From: Prevotella disiens JCM 6334 = ATCC 29426
GTDB lineage: Bacteria; Bacteroidota; Bacteroidia; Bacteroidales; Bacteroidaceae
Direction of reading: 5' to 3'
NCBI RefSeq assembly: GCF_000613345.1
Contig: NZ_BAIS01000010.1
Span: 1-55,851, forward strand
Length of the DNA: 55,851 nt
Shown here piece by piece: positions 1 through 10,269 of this stretch. The notes under the pieces are model-generated. The model had not been told where the DNA came from. It worked only from the letters and a program-made list of their open reading frames with translations, and ran no database searches. The stretch's first letter is position 1. Each line of letters begins with the position of its first letter. A program made the translations under genes and the position numbers.

Positions 1-125
1 TTTGGTTATTAGGAACGTGATAAATCACGCCCCTACGAAGTTACTTTGGTTATTAGGAACGTGATAAATCACGCCCCTACGAAGTTGCTTTGGTTATTAG
101 GAACGTGATAAATCACGCCCCTACT
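1..125. repeat. Tandem array of three 44-bp units carrying the GTAG palindrome
   Basis: Three near-identical units begin at 1, 45 and 89. Each has a TTTGGTTATT spacer and a palindromic core (11-36, 55-80, 99-124) whose stem is CGTGAT/ATCACG. Read on the minus strand each core starts GTAGGGGCG, the same unit found at about a dozen other places in this window. The period is exact, so this looks like local duplication of a dispersed repeat. The sequence starts inside or at the edge of the array, so its true length is unknown. Confidence 0.9.
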
Positions 126-468
126 TACTACAATTGCACTAAAATAGGGAAATGATAGAAACAGAATTCTTATTTTTGTAATCTTGACCAATTCTCCCAT
201 AGCGAAAACCTATTGTTTTGGACTGTAAAAGTGCCTATTTTTTACTTCAAAACAGTGGGTTTTGTCTTTCAAATAGGAATTTACAAGGTGTTGCGTTAGC
301 AGGAATGAATTTTAAATTGCCAAAAACGCTAAAAAATAGTACCGTTTTGAATGGAATGAACAAATGCTTCGCCCACTTTAAAGCCTTCATTATAAAGGTT
401 TTCCAACTTTACAATATCTTTTTCCATGCGCCCTACAACAATCGGCGTGATAGGTCTTAAAACCGTTA
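126..468. other. Intergenic region with one copy of the ~22-bp repeat family
   Basis: No convincing gene lies here. Around 205-275 there are degenerate copies of the CCTATTTT-type unit (complete forms read CAAAAGAGCCTATTTTG) that recurs downstream of many genes in this window. An 80-codon open frame at 218-460 runs through this repeat, has no homology I recognise and is judged spurious. Confidence 0.6.
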
Positions 469-1197
469 TCAGCCCTTTGCTTCATATTCGTCAATCATAT
501 CCAACTGCTTGTTGTAGGCTTCCAAGCGTTTACTGAGTACGCAGCGCAAACGAGGATAGTTCCTATAAACAAATTTAGGAATTTTTATGTCCTTCCCCGA
601 ATCCCTCCAACCTTTGTTTCTGGTGCAAACGACAACATTTTTTTCATGTCCTATTGCGATGGCACGCTGCAAAGGAATGGAATCGACAATGCCTCCGTCC
701 AACATAGGAACCCCATCAATATCAACGATTTTACTCACATAAGGCAAACTACTCGATGCTCTTGCCAATTTGTTGAGTCTGTGGTAGTTGCCATTCCGTT
801 CTTCAAGATATTCAGCACGCCCCGTTTCACAATTTGTTACCACCATTTCGAACGAGTAACCCCGACTGATATATTTAAAATAAGTGTCGTAATCGTAAGG
901 GATTATCTCCATTGGAAACTTCTTATACAATAAGTCTGGGTCGAAAATACACCCCTGTGTAACAAGATGACGCAACCCAATGTAATCGTATTTTGCCAAT
1001 AAATCAATGTTAGAAGCCCTTGCCCTGCGTGGCTGATGACTCATATAAGACAAGCCATTGCAGGCACCTGCCGACACTGCCACGATGTATTTAAAATATA
1101 AATCGTGCTTCATGAAAGCATCTAAAACGCCTGATGTAAACACACCACGCATGCCACCACCTTCGAGGACTAACCCTATATTTTTATCAAATTCCAT
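469..1197 (-). CDS. Patatin-like phospholipase family protein
   Basis: A 242-residue protein of the bacterial patatin/RssA-type family, predicted to be a cytoplasmic or membrane-associated serine acyl hydrolase acting on lipid acyl esters. Visible motifs are the glycine-rich oxyanion loop LEGGGMRGVF near residue 12, the nucleophile elbow AVSAGA (Ser near 42, G-x-S-x-G variant) and the DGG motif that supplies the catalytic Asp (LDGGIVDSIPL near 167). Length fits short bacterial patatins. It is transcribed alone, divergently from the Xaa-Pro aminopeptidase. The substrate is unknown. Confidence 0.88.
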   Translation of the reverse strand: MEFDKNIGLVLEGGGMRGVFTSGVLDAFMKHDLYFKYIVAVSAGACNGLSYMSHQPRRARASNIDLLAKYDYIGLRHLVTQGCIFDPDLLYKKFPMEIIPYDYDTYFKYISRGYSFEMVVTNCETGRAEYLEERNGNYHRLNKLARASSSLPYVSKIVDIDGVPMLDGGIVDSIPLQRAIAIGHEKNVVVCTRNKGWRDSGKDIKIPKFVYRNYPRLRCVLSKRLEAYNKQLDMIDEYEAKG

Positions 1198-1249
1198 AAA
1201 AACTTATAAAAATCACCCACAAAGTTACTGCTTTTTATCGAAAAATTAT

Positions 1250-1257
1250 TATCTTTG
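1250..1257 (+). promoter_or_regulatory. -7 element of the Xaa-Pro aminopeptidase promoter
   Basis: TATCTTTG matches the Bacteroidota -7 consensus TAnnTTTG and sits 26 bp before the start codon at 1284. No TTG is visible at the expected -33 distance, so only half of the consensus is present. Confidence 0.5.
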
Positions 1258-1283
1258 CGCCTAAACTAATATATGAAAGCGAT

Positions 1284-2681
1284 ATGTTTAACAAAGAAAC
1301 TTACATTAAACGTCGTTCAGAGCTAAAAAAGCTTGTAAAAGACGGTATTATACTGTTGTTTGGAAACAACGAATCCCCAGTTAATTCACCAGCGAATAGC
1401 TATGCGCCATTCCGCCAAGACTCATCATTTTTGTACTATTTCGGGCAAAAACGTGACGGTCTTGTGGGCGTCATTGATGTGAATGAAGGAACAGAAATGT
1501 TAGTCGGCGACGACATAGACATAGAAGACATCGTTTGGTTTGGAAGTGTTGATGCTGTGAAAGACCTTGCTGCACAAGTTGGAGTGAGCCATTCAGCACC
1601 AATGAAAGAATTGAAAAATATCTGCGACAAAGCTATAAAGTCAAATCGTAAGATACATTTCTTGCCCCCTTACCGTGCCGATATAAAAATTCAAATTAGC
1701 GATTTGTTGGGCATTCACCCTAATGCACAAAAAGAAGCAGCCAGTTTGGAACTTATCAATGCCATCGTAAAGATGCGTTCCGTAAAGACACAAGAAGAAA
1801 TAGAAGAACTTGAACGTGCTGCAATCATCGGTTACAAGATGCACACAACAGCAATGCGCATCACAAAACCTGGACTTACAGAAAAGTATGTAGCAGGTCA
1901 ATTGGAAGGCGTTGCCAACTCATACGGTTCAATGGTGTCGTTCCCAATCATCTTTTCACAACATGGCGAAATCATGCACGGCAATCCTTCAATGGCAGAA
2001 TTAGAAGCAGGACGCTTAGTTTTGTGCGATTGTGGAGGCGAAACTATGGAGCATTATTGTTCAGACAACACCCGTACATTCCCTGTAAATGGCAAGTTCA
2101 CCCAACGCCAATTAGACGTTTACAACGCAGTAGTAGAAGCTCACGATGCCGCTTTGGCACTCTCTAAACCAGGAATGAAATACGCAGATGTGCATTTCGA
2201 AATTTGTCGCATCATATTTGACCGCATGAAGGAACTCGGTTTAGCCAAAGGAAACACACAAGACGCTGTGGCAGCAGGCGCTCACGCCATGTTCTTGCCT
2301 CACGGATTGGGACACATGATGGGCATGGACGTCCACGATATGGAAGCATTAGGACAAATCCATGTCGGATTTGATGCAGAAACTCGTCCAAACCTTGAAC
2401 AATTTGGAACCAATTGTTTGCGTATGGGACGCCGTTTGGAAGAAGGATTTGTTGTAACAGACGAACCAGGTATTTATTTCATACCAGCACTCATCGACGA
2501 ATGGCGTGCAAAGAAACATTGCGCAGAGTTCTTGAACTTCGATAAGCTTGATGAATACAAAGACTTCGGTGGTATTCGTATCGAAGACGATATTCTTATC
2601 ACAGCTGACGGCTGCCGTTTCTTAGGAAAAGACAGAATACCTTATCATGCCAAAGACGTGGAAGAATATATAAACGCATAA
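1284..2681 (+). CDS. Xaa-Pro aminopeptidase (M24B metallopeptidase)
   Basis: A 465-residue cytoplasmic aminopeptidase that removes an N-terminal residue preceding proline. An N-terminal AMP_N-type domain (about 1-150) is followed by the pita-bread catalytic domain. The five M24 metal ligands can be placed as Asp249, Asp261, His344 (in LPHGLGHMMG), Glu394 (TDEPGIY) and Glu434 (GIRIEDD), so it should be active with two divalent metals. Length is usual for the family. It is monocistronic with a -7 element upstream. About 90 bp separate it from the secreted C1 peptidase. The two peptidases may both serve peptide catabolism, but that is inference. Confidence 0.93.
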   Translation: MFNKETYIKRRSELKKLVKDGIILLFGNNESPVNSPANSYAPFRQDSSFLYYFGQKRDGLVGVIDVNEGTEMLVGDDIDIEDIVWFGSVDAVKDLAAQVGVSHSAPMKELKNICDKAIKSNRKIHFLPPYRADIKIQISDLLGIHPNAQKEAASLELINAIVKMRSVKTQEEIEELERAAIIGYKMHTTAMRITKPGLTEKYVAGQLEGVANSYGSMVSFPIIFSQHGEIMHGNPSMAELEAGRLVLCDCGGETMEHYCSDNTRTFPVNGKFTQRQLDVYNAVVEAHDAALALSKPGMKYADVHFEICRIIFDRMKELGLAKGNTQDAVAAGAHAMFLPHGLGHMMGMDVHDMEALGQIHVGFDAETRPNLEQFGTNCLRMGRRLEEGFVVTDEPGIYFIPALIDEWRAKKHCAEFLNFDKLDEYKDFGGIRIEDDILITADGCRFLGKDRIPYHAKDVEEYINA

Positions 2682-2772
2682 ACAAAGAAAACAAAAATAA
2701 ACATTATTAACAAACAATTTAATTTTTAAGACTGTCAGCCAACACAAAATGCTGGCAAACATTTAAAGAATC

Positions 2773-3977
2773 ATGAAAAAAGTTTTAGTACTTGCACTCT
2801 TCGCACTCGTTGCGGTTGGTGCGAATGCAGCTCCTAAAAAAGCTGCAAAGAAAGTGGACAACAAACCAGTGTTCACTGTAATTAAGGAAAATCCTATCAC
2901 AAGCATCAAGAACCAAAACCGTTCAGGTACTTGCTGGGACTACTCTACATTGAGCTACTTTGAAGCTGAAATCTTGAAAGCTACAGGTAAAACTTACGAC
3001 CTCTGCGAAAGCTTCGTAGCAAACAAAACTTACATGGACCGCGCAATACAAGTTGTTCGTATGCATGGTGATGCTCAATTCGCACAAGGTGGTTCTTGCT
3101 ACGACCCTCTCTATTGTCTTATGAACTATGGTATCTGTCCTGAGGGCGTAATGCCTTTCCCTGGTTCATTGCAAGGCGACTCTTTGTTTAACTTCAACGA
3201 GTTCTTCTCATTGATGGAACCATACGTAAACGCTATTGCAACAAACAAGGCAAGCAAAATTTCTAATCAATGGAAGCCAGGTCTTCAAGGTATTCTTGAC
3301 GCTTACTTAGCAAGTGCCCAGAAAAATTCACATACGAAGGCAAGACTTACACTCCACAACAATTTGCTAATAGCCTCGGTTTGAACTGGAACGACTATGT
3401 AACTGTAACTTCTTACACTCACCACCCATTCTACACTTCATTCGCTGTTGAAGTACAAGACAACTGGCGTATGCCACAATCTCACAACGTTCCAATGGAC
3501 GAAATGATGAAGATTATCGACAACGCTGTTATGAATGGCTATTGCATTGCATGGGGTGGCGACGTTAGCGAACCAGGTTTCACACGCGACGGTCTTGCTT
3601 ATATGGTTGACGGAAACAAGGTTCAAAGCCTCCAAGGTAGCGATATGGCTCGTTGGTTGGGTCTTTCTGCAACAAAGAAACGCAGCCTCATTGACGAACT
3701 CGGTGCAAAAGTTCCTGAAGTAACTCCAACACAACAAATGCGTCAAGAACGTTTCGACAATTGGGAACTCACTGACGACCACGGTATGCTTATCTTCGGT
3801 ATCGCTAAGGACCAATTCGGCAAGGAATACTACATGGTTAAGAACTCATGGGGTGAAACTGGTGCTTACAAAGGCATTTGGTACATGACAAAGAACTTCA
3901 TTGCTGCAAACACAATGGACTTCATGGTTAATAAAAACGCTATTCCTGCTGACATTCGTCAGAAGATGGGCTTGTAA
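2773..3977 (+). CDS. Secreted C1-family (papain-like) cysteine peptidase, frameshifted as sequenced
   Basis: A signal peptide (about 1-20, ending ANA) precedes a C1B/bleomycin-hydrolase-like peptidase. Gln48 and Cys54 (KNQNRSGTCWDYS) form the oxyanion and nucleophile site. The His (DDHGMLIFG) and Asn (VKNSWGE) lie in the second half. Frame 1 runs to 3384 but loses family sense after about 3310, where the matching continuation (KCPEKFTYEGKTYTPQQF) is in another frame that stays open to 3977. Adding one G after 3310 (TTAG to TTAGG) gives a single protein of about 401 residues with all catalytic residues. It is therefore either a pseudogene or, more likely, a sequencing error. A terminator follows. 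Confidence 0.85.
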
Positions 3978-4055
3978 AAAACACCTGCTATTTTCATCTT
4001 AAAGGTGGGGTAAAACGCACTTTAACAGATTGAGAAAATAGTAATATAGATTTAA

Positions 4056-4092
4056 AAAAGCGTAAGTTTTTCAGACTTACGCTTTTTTTTTG
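4056..4092 (+). terminator. Rho-independent terminator after the C1 peptidase
   Basis: GCGTAAG pairs with CTTACGC around a 9-nt loop, preceded by A6 and followed by a run of nine T. It separates the peptidase from recJ. Confidence 0.9.
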
Positions 4093-4124
4093 TACCTTTA
4101 CATGCAGAAATAAAAAATATTAAA

Positions 4125-5849
4125 ATGCAATTAAAATGGAACTATACACCACCCACACCTGAACAAACAAATGCGGCTAAGGAACTTGGAGAGAAACTTG
4201 GTATAAGTCCCATATTAGCAACATTGTTGTTGCGACGAGGCATTAAAACAGAAAGTGCGGCAAAAAGGTTTTTTAGACCGCAACTGTCCGACCTTATCAA
4301 TCCGTTTCTCATGCAAGATATGGATGTTGCAGTGGATAGATTGAACGATGCAATGGGGCGAAAAGAGCGCATAATGGTCTATGGCGATTACGACGTAGAC
4401 GGTTGTACGGCGGTAGCGTTGGTGTTTAATTTTTTACGTCAGTTCTATTCAAACATAGAATACTACATTCCAGACCGCTATGATGAAGGTTACGGAGTGA
4501 GCAAAAAAAGTATTGATTTTGCAAAAGACAATGGCGTAAAACTCATTATTATACTCGATTGCGGCATAAAAGCAGTCGAAGAAATTTCTTATGCAAAGGA
4601 ACAAGGCATCGACTTTATTATTTGCGACCACCATGTGCCTGATAATAATCTGCCACCAGCCGTTGCAATCCTGAATCCGAAACGCTCTGACGATAGCTAC
4701 CCATTCAAAGATTTATGTGGTTGTGGCGTTGGGTTTAAGTTTATGCAGGCTTTTGCCAATAACAATAATATTGCATTCTCACGACTCATACCATTACTCG
4801 ATTTTTGTGCGGTAAGTATTGCTGCCGATTTAGTGCCTGTGGTGGGCGAAAATCGTATTTTAGCCTTTCATGGTCTTAAACAATTGAATCAAAATCCGAG
4901 TGTTGGACTACAAGCAATCGTTGAAATTTGTGGACTTACGGGCAGAGAACTTTCCATGAGCGACATCATTTTCAAGATAGGACCTCGTATTAATGCCAGC
5001 GGACGCATGGAGAATGGAAAAGAAAGTGTTGATTTATTGGTCGAACGCGACTTGGCAACTGCGCTTTTAGAGGCAAGAAACATTGATAAATACAACGATA
5101 AACGAAAAGATGTAGACCGCCAAATGACCGAAGAGGCTAACCAAATTGTGGAAAGACTCGAAAGTCAGAAACACCAAAACAGCATTGTGCTTTACGATGA
5201 GCATTGGAAAAAAGGTGTGATAGGCATTGTGGCATCACGTTTAACGGAAATCTATTATCGTCCAACCATTGTGATTACGCGTGAAGACGACTTAGCAACA
5301 GGCTCAGCTCGCAGCGCAGTGGGTTTTGATTTGTATTCTGCCATTGAAAATTGTAGCGATTTGTTGCTCAATTTCGGTGGTCATACCTATGCAGCAGGCC
5401 TTACGCTGAAGTGGGAGAACGTGAAAGAATTTAGAGATAGATTTCAAAAATATGTTGATGAGCATATTGAGCCGCACCAAAAGGAAGCTACATTGGATAT
5501 TGACACCGTTATTGATTTCAAAGATATTACCAAAAAATTGCATAACGACTTGAAACGTTTCGCCCCTTTTGGCCCTAAAAACGAGAAACCATTGTTCTGT
5601 ACGAAAGATGTTTTCGATTTTGGAACCAGTAAGGTCGTAGGTCGAGCGCAAGAGCATATAAAATTGGAGTTGGTAGATTCTAAATCAAACAATGTAATGA
5701 ATGGTATTGCCTTCGGACAGAGCGAGTCAGCACGTTATATTAAGTCAAAACGTTCGTTCGATATAGTCTATACCATCGAAGATAATGTTTTCAAAAAAGG
5801 CTCATCACAGCTGCAAATAGAAGGTATTCGCCCCTCTGAAAGCGAATAA
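4125..5849 (+). CDS. recJ: Single-stranded-DNA-specific exonuclease RecJ
   Basis: A 574-residue 5'-3' single-strand exonuclease of the DHH superfamily, used in RecF-pathway recombination and mismatch and base excision repair. Motif I is GDYDVDGCT (87-95), DCG is at 145-147 and DHH at 168-170. The DHHA1 motif region (NFGGHTYAAG) is near 420-430, with an OB-type C-terminal part. All catalytic motifs and the length are as expected. A TACCTTTA -7-like element at 4093-4100 lies between the upstream terminator and the start. It is followed after 26 bp by recQ on the same strand, a logical pair because RecQ unwinding feeds RecJ. Confidence 0.96.
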   Translation: MQLKWNYTPPTPEQTNAAKELGEKLGISPILATLLLRRGIKTESAAKRFFRPQLSDLINPFLMQDMDVAVDRLNDAMGRKERIMVYGDYDVDGCTAVALVFNFLRQFYSNIEYYIPDRYDEGYGVSKKSIDFAKDNGVKLIIILDCGIKAVEEISYAKEQGIDFIICDHHVPDNNLPPAVAILNPKRSDDSYPFKDLCGCGVGFKFMQAFANNNNIAFSRLIPLLDFCAVSIAADLVPVVGENRILAFHGLKQLNQNPSVGLQAIVEICGLTGRELSMSDIIFKIGPRINASGRMENGKESVDLLVERDLATALLEARNIDKYNDKRKDVDRQMTEEANQIVERLESQKHQNSIVLYDEHWKKGVIGIVASRLTEIYYRPTIVITREDDLATGSARSAVGFDLYSAIENCSDLLLNFGGHTYAAGLTLKWENVKEFRDRFQKYVDEHIEPHQKEATLDIDTVIDFKDITKKLHNDLKRFAPFGPKNEKPLFCTKDVFDFGTSKVVGRAQEHIKLELVDSKSNNVMNGIAFGQSESARYIKSKRSFDIVYTIEDNVFKKGSSQLQIEGIRPSESE

Positions 5850-5875
5850 AACTATCTTTTTGGAACTGTCGTTTA

Positions 5876-7789
5876 ATGGTTATGACCTACAAAGAAATTC
5901 TACAAAAATATTGGGGATACCCTAATTTTCGTGGCATTCAAAGCGAACTTGTCGAAAGTATTGGGTCGGGAAGGGACACATTAGGATTGATGCCAACAGG
6001 AGGAGGCAAGTCCATTACTTTCCAAGTGCCTGCTTTGGCAAAGGAAGGGGTGTGCATTGTCATCACGCCTTTGATTTCTTTGATGAAAGACCAAGTAGAC
6101 AATTTACAGCGACGACACATAAAAGCTGCTGCTATCTTTTCGGGAATGCAGCAACACGAGATTATTTCAACGCTTGAAAATTGCATTTTTGGCGGCATAA
6201 AGCTACTATATGTTTCGCCAGAACGACTAAGTTCCGAACTCTTTCAAGCCAAATTGAAGCATATAAAAGTGAGTTTCATCACCGTAGATGAGGCTCATTG
6301 CATTAGCCAATGGGGCTATAATTTCCGTCCTTCTTATTTGGAAATCATTAAAATTCGGGCGTTATTGCCCAATGTTCCCGTCCTTGCGCTCACTGCAACT
6401 GCTACCCCTAAGGTGGTAAAAGATATTCAAAAGCGGTTGGGTTTCGCGCAAGAAAATACTTTTCAAATGAGTTTTGCACGCAGCAATTTGGCTTATGTCA
6501 AACGCAATGCGCAAGATAAATTTGAAGAAATGGTACACATTCTTCAGTCGGTACAGGGCTGTGCGATAGTCTATTGCAGAAGTAGACGAAGAACAAAAGA
6601 GGCTGCTCAATATTTATTAGCCAACAATATTTCGGCTACTTGGTATCATGCTGGGTTGGAATACACCGTTAAAGAAACTCGGCAGAATGATTGGCAAGCC
6701 GATAAAGTGCGTGTTATGGTGGCAACCAACGCCTTCGGAATGGGAATTGACAAGGCTAATGTGCGCATCGTTATCCACCTTGACCCTCCCAATTCTATTG
6801 AAGCCTACTTCCAAGAGGCGGGTCGTGCGGGTCGTGATGGCGAAAAATCGTATGCCATTATGCTTTATACGAAAGATACAGACGAGCAAAAATTGAGGAA
6901 AAGGGTAGGGGAAACCTTTCCGCCAAAGGAGACAATAACAGAGATTTACAACCAATTGGCTTACTTTTATCAGATAGGTGTGGGTAGCGGATATGGTGCA
7001 ACCTTTGAATTACCCATTGATAAATTCTGCATAACCTATGGTCATTTCCCGATTTATGTCAATGCTGCGTTGCAAATTTTAACCCGTGCTGGCTATATAA
7101 ACTACGACCCTGACCCTGACAACAAGGCGCGTGTGAAGTTTATTTTAAGTAGAAACGAACTCTATAAATTGGGCGAACAATCGAAAGCAGAGAACGATGT
7201 TATCACCCAATTGTTGCGCATTTACGGCGGATTGTTTGTTGATTATTGTTTCATTGACGAGTCTTATATTGCCGAGCGAGCTGGGTTGGATAGAAATACG
7301 ACCTATCAAACGCTGAAAGAGTTGAGCCGAAAGCGCATCATCAAGTTTATTCCTCGTAAAAATATTCCTCTTATTACCTATTTAAGGGATAGGGTTGATG
7401 GTGCTGAATTGCTTCTTTCGCCCGATGTTTATGAAGAAAGGAAAGAAAAATTTGAGGAACGAATAGCCTCAATGATTTCTTATTTGCAAACCGACTACAC
7501 CTGTCGCAGTCGCCAACTCCTTCGTTATTTTGGCGAAGAGAAGTCAGATAATTGTGGCGTTTGCGATGTTTGTTTGGCACATAAAAAGGAAGAGAAAGCG
7601 TTAAACAAAGAACTTCGCAAGGCGATACTCGGTCTATTGGCTGACAATAATAAGCATCACATCACCGAATTGAAAGCCTTTGAACCTCAATCCACTACCA
7701 CTAATGACGAAAAACTCGACAAAGTGCTTGCTGAAATGCTCGACGAGGAAGAAATTTCAATGGACGGAAACTACATTTATAAGCCTTAA
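5876..7789 (+). CDS. recQ: ATP-dependent DNA helicase RecQ
   Basis: A 637-residue superfamily 2 3'-5' DNA helicase. Walker A TGGGKS is at 41-46, DEAH at 138-141 followed by the aromatic loop HCISQWGYNFRPSY, and motif VI GRAGRDG near 315. The RecQ-specific zinc cluster ends CGVCDVC near 560. No clear HRDC domain is seen, the C-terminus being a short acidic helix region, so this is the shorter RecQ type. There is an alternative Met three codons in; the upstream ATG is annotated here. It lies directly after recJ, probably in the same transcript. No terminator is obvious downstream. Confidence 0.95.
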   Translation: MVMTYKEILQKYWGYPNFRGIQSELVESIGSGRDTLGLMPTGGGKSITFQVPALAKEGVCIVITPLISLMKDQVDNLQRRHIKAAAIFSGMQQHEIISTLENCIFGGIKLLYVSPERLSSELFQAKLKHIKVSFITVDEAHCISQWGYNFRPSYLEIIKIRALLPNVPVLALTATATPKVVKDIQKRLGFAQENTFQMSFARSNLAYVKRNAQDKFEEMVHILQSVQGCAIVYCRSRRRTKEAAQYLLANNISATWYHAGLEYTVKETRQNDWQADKVRVMVATNAFGMGIDKANVRIVIHLDPPNSIEAYFQEAGRAGRDGEKSYAIMLYTKDTDEQKLRKRVGETFPPKETITEIYNQLAYFYQIGVGSGYGATFELPIDKFCITYGHFPIYVNAALQILTRAGYINYDPDPDNKARVKFILSRNELYKLGEQSKAENDVITQLLRIYGGLFVDYCFIDESYIAERAGLDRNTTYQTLKELSRKRIIKFIPRKNIPLITYLRDRVDGAELLLSPDVYEERKEKFEERIASMISYLQTDYTCRSRQLLRYFGEEKSDNCGVCDVCLAHKKEEKALNKELRKAILGLLADNNKHHITELKAFEPQSTTTNDEKLDKVLAEMLDEEEISMDGNYIYKP

Positions 7790-8022
7790 ATCGTCCACCC
7801 AATAAGTATCATTGTTCGCCCAACAGGCATAATGGTCTGTCCCAACAAGTATCATTGTCCTAAAAAACACGCAGAAACGCCCACTCAACTATCCTTTTTC
7901 TTTCTTCAAGATAGCTGCGATGAGTCGTTATGGCTATCCATTCTTTTATTTATAAAACATTTATTTTTATTCGAAAATAGCACGAATTGTATAATAAAGT
8001 TGCAATAATAATTACAAAGTAT

Positions 8023-8052
8023 TGGTTATTTTGCGTATTTTATTTATATTTG
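8023..8052 (+). promoter_or_regulatory. Promoter of the leucine-rich-repeat protein
   Basis: TTG at 8023-8025, 19-bp spacer, TATATTTG at 8045-8052: a full Bacteroidota vegetative promoter. Because it lies downstream of the first in-frame ATG (7987), it argues for translation starting at 8092. Confidence 0.75.
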
Positions 8053-8091
8053 CGCCATCACAAACAATTTATTAACAAATCTTTTATCAAA

Positions 8092-10206
8092 ATGAAGAAA
8101 AGTCTATACAATCTTTTTAGTTTACTTTTATTATTATCCTTTTTAGGAATTTGTACGCAAACCTATGCCGACGAAATCAATTTGACAACATCGTATGTAA
8201 CCAGTTCCACATCTACCGAACAGTTTGCTATGAGAATTAAGGCACCGTCAGGTACAAAATACTATATCGACTTTGGCGACGGAACTGAAATTCAGACAAA
8301 AAAAGGCTCTGGTTATGGTGACTATATTTACTATAATTTTGCCGATATGGCTACAAATCCAGTGCATCATGTAAAGATTTGGGGCGGTCCTATTGTTGAA
8401 TTTATGGTCATAAGCAATAAAAAGGTTTCAGAATTAACGCTCAAAGATTGCAATGAATTGGTTAAATTTTCATGTGCCAACAGCGATTTGAAGACCTTAG
8501 ACCTTTCAGCTTGTCCTAAACTTACCGATGTAACTTGCAATGCCAATAACATTGAAGACCTGAAATTGCCCGAGAGTGCAATCTATTTAACGTTCAATTT
8601 AAACCGATTGACATTGGCTGAATTCCCCGCAAAGAAGTCGTATAAATACGTTTATGGTCCTATGCGCCCTGTTTATTTGGAGAAAGAAAAAATAAATGGG
8701 CTGACAGTAGACCTTACAGACTTCCTCCAATACAATGGTACAACGTCTACTTTCAAGTGGTATCGTTTCAATAATCATGGTAATGACGGCGACTTTAATA
8801 TGCTCATCGACCCTTCAACGTATAAGGAAGAAAATGGTGTGTTTACCTTTAACGAGCCGTTTGATACTGAAATTTATTGCGTTGTAAGCAACTCAGCCTT
8901 GCCAAGACTTGATAATATCAACGACCGTTATGGCATTATGCCTATCAAATTGGAAGGAAAAGCAAAGCAGTTGGAACAAGTTCATGCTGCTTTCTTGACC
9001 GACAAATTTACCACCGAGAACTTAACTTTCAATCTTACCTTGTCAAGTCTTACCGACAATTCGCCTTGTATGATTAACTGGGGCGACGGTGTAATCCAAG
9101 AGTTGAAGTTGAATAAAACAGAGTCTGTTGTAAAACACAACTTCATTGATGCTCAGGTAGATAAGAAACATTTGGTACAAATACAATGTGCCGATTTAGA
9201 CTTGCTTCAATTCCCTGAATTGAGCGGTTTCCTCGCTTTCCAAGCAGGCAATGTTGAAAGTCCTGTAAAGCGCATCGTGCTAAGCAGCAACCGCCAAAAT
9301 GCCATCGATGTTTCTATGTTCAAGCAGCTTGAGGCACTTACTGCAAATAGTTGTTTTGCCACAGAAGTGAAGTTGCCACAAACAGCCACTTTAAAGCAAT
9401 TGTCTTTGGAAGGAAACCAATTGAAAACCATTGCTTTGGACGGATTTGTCAATATGGAAGAACTGAATTTGAGTCGCAACCAGTTGCAAGCAGTCAATTT
9501 AAGCAAGATGAACAAACTTGTAAAAGTAAATCTGTCGTTTAATAATATTTATACATTTACGATGCCCGACACCTATGCCCTGTTGAAAGAAATGAATTGC
9601 GGCAACAATAGCATACCAATGTATTCTTTGCCTGAAAAGAAAACGATAGAAACGTATGTTTATGCGCCACAAAACTCGTATACTATTCTTCCTGAATACA
9701 TTAAAAAGAACGTGGTAGACTTGTCAGTCTTCAACAATTTGAAGGGTGTTTGCGATACACCACAGCCAACAACTTACATTTGGCTCAACAAAGACGAAAC
9801 GGGAATTCCTATTGTTAAGGGACTTTGCTATGACGAAGCCGATGGTAAATTCACCTTCAAACTTCCTGAACAAGCCGATATTTATTGCAGCATGCAAACC
9901 AATGCTTTCCCTGATTTGTCGTCAAACGGAGTAGATTACAGAACAAAACCTATCACAATGATGAAGGTTGCAAATGGAATTGCCGACATCAACGGCAACG
10001 AACAAGGCATTGAAATGGTTCAACATGGTAGCGAAATCACTTTGATTTCAAGCAAAACCGCTATGGTTAGCATCTACGATGTACAAGGTCGTGTGGCTAA
10101 AAATGTAAATATGACAGCAGGCGAAACCGCTAACATCACCTTACCAGCAGGTGTTTACATCATGAAAGCCAACGGCATGAATACCATAAAGTTTGTGGTA
10201 AAGTAA
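8092..10206 (+). CDS. Secreted leucine-rich-repeat protein with type IX secretion sorting domain
   Basis: About 704 residues from the ATG at 8092. This start is chosen because it begins a clear signal peptide (MKKSLYNLF, hydrophobic core, TYADE) and lies 39 bp after a good promoter, whereas the in-frame ATG at 7987 is upstream of that promoter. The body has two similar halves. Each has a beta-rich segment with an INWGDG or IDFGDG motif followed by irregular leucine-rich repeats (LKTLDLSACPKLTDV; MEELNLSRNQLQAVNLSKMN). The last 70 residues (VSIYDVQGR ... LPAGVYIMKANG ... KFVVK) look like a Por-type sorting tail, so export through the outer membrane and surface display or release is inferred. 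The ligand is unknown. Confidence 0.85.
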   Translation: MKKSLYNLFSLLLLLSFLGICTQTYADEINLTTSYVTSSTSTEQFAMRIKAPSGTKYYIDFGDGTEIQTKKGSGYGDYIYYNFADMATNPVHHVKIWGGPIVEFMVISNKKVSELTLKDCNELVKFSCANSDLKTLDLSACPKLTDVTCNANNIEDLKLPESAIYLTFNLNRLTLAEFPAKKSYKYVYGPMRPVYLEKEKINGLTVDLTDFLQYNGTTSTFKWYRFNNHGNDGDFNMLIDPSTYKEENGVFTFNEPFDTEIYCVVSNSALPRLDNINDRYGIMPIKLEGKAKQLEQVHAAFLTDKFTTENLTFNLTLSSLTDNSPCMINWGDGVIQELKLNKTESVVKHNFIDAQVDKKHLVQIQCADLDLLQFPELSGFLAFQAGNVESPVKRIVLSSNRQNAIDVSMFKQLEALTANSCFATEVKLPQTATLKQLSLEGNQLKTIALDGFVNMEELNLSRNQLQAVNLSKMNKLVKVNLSFNNIYTFTMPDTYALLKEMNCGNNSIPMYSLPEKKTIETYVYAPQNSYTILPEYIKKNVVDLSVFNNLKGVCDTPQPTTYIWLNKDETGIPIVKGLCYDEADGKFTFKLPEQADIYCSMQTNAFPDLSSNGVDYRTKPITMMKVANGIADINGNEQGIEMVQHGSEITLISSKTAMVSIYDVQGRVAKNVNMTAGETANITLPAGVYIMKANGMNTIKFVVK

Positions 10207-10242
10207 GAAAATAATTGAATTTAGCACAAATCGTTTGAACAA

Positions 10243-10269
10243 AGTCGGACGAGTCTGACTCGTCCGACT
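10243..10269. repeat. Perfect palindrome built on GTCGGAC
   Basis: AGTCGGACGAGTC and GACTCGTCCGACT pair perfectly around a single T. Two further GTCCGACTT copies follow directly. It lies 37 bp after the LRR-protein stop and is followed by A-rich rather than T-rich DNA, so it is not a classic terminator. A related palindrome sits at 47410-47448. Confidence 0.8.

Noticed and set aside
1..125. Possible CRISPR array (regular repeats)
   Set aside because: The spacers are as identical as the repeats, the core is a palindrome found singly elsewhere, and no cas gene is present. It is a tandem duplication of a REP-like unit.
218..460. 80-codon open frame
   Set aside because: It runs through the ~22-bp repeat units, has no family resemblance and no promoter.
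7987..8091. Earlier ATG of the LRR protein
   Set aside because: A full promoter lies downstream of it and the signal peptide begins at 8092.
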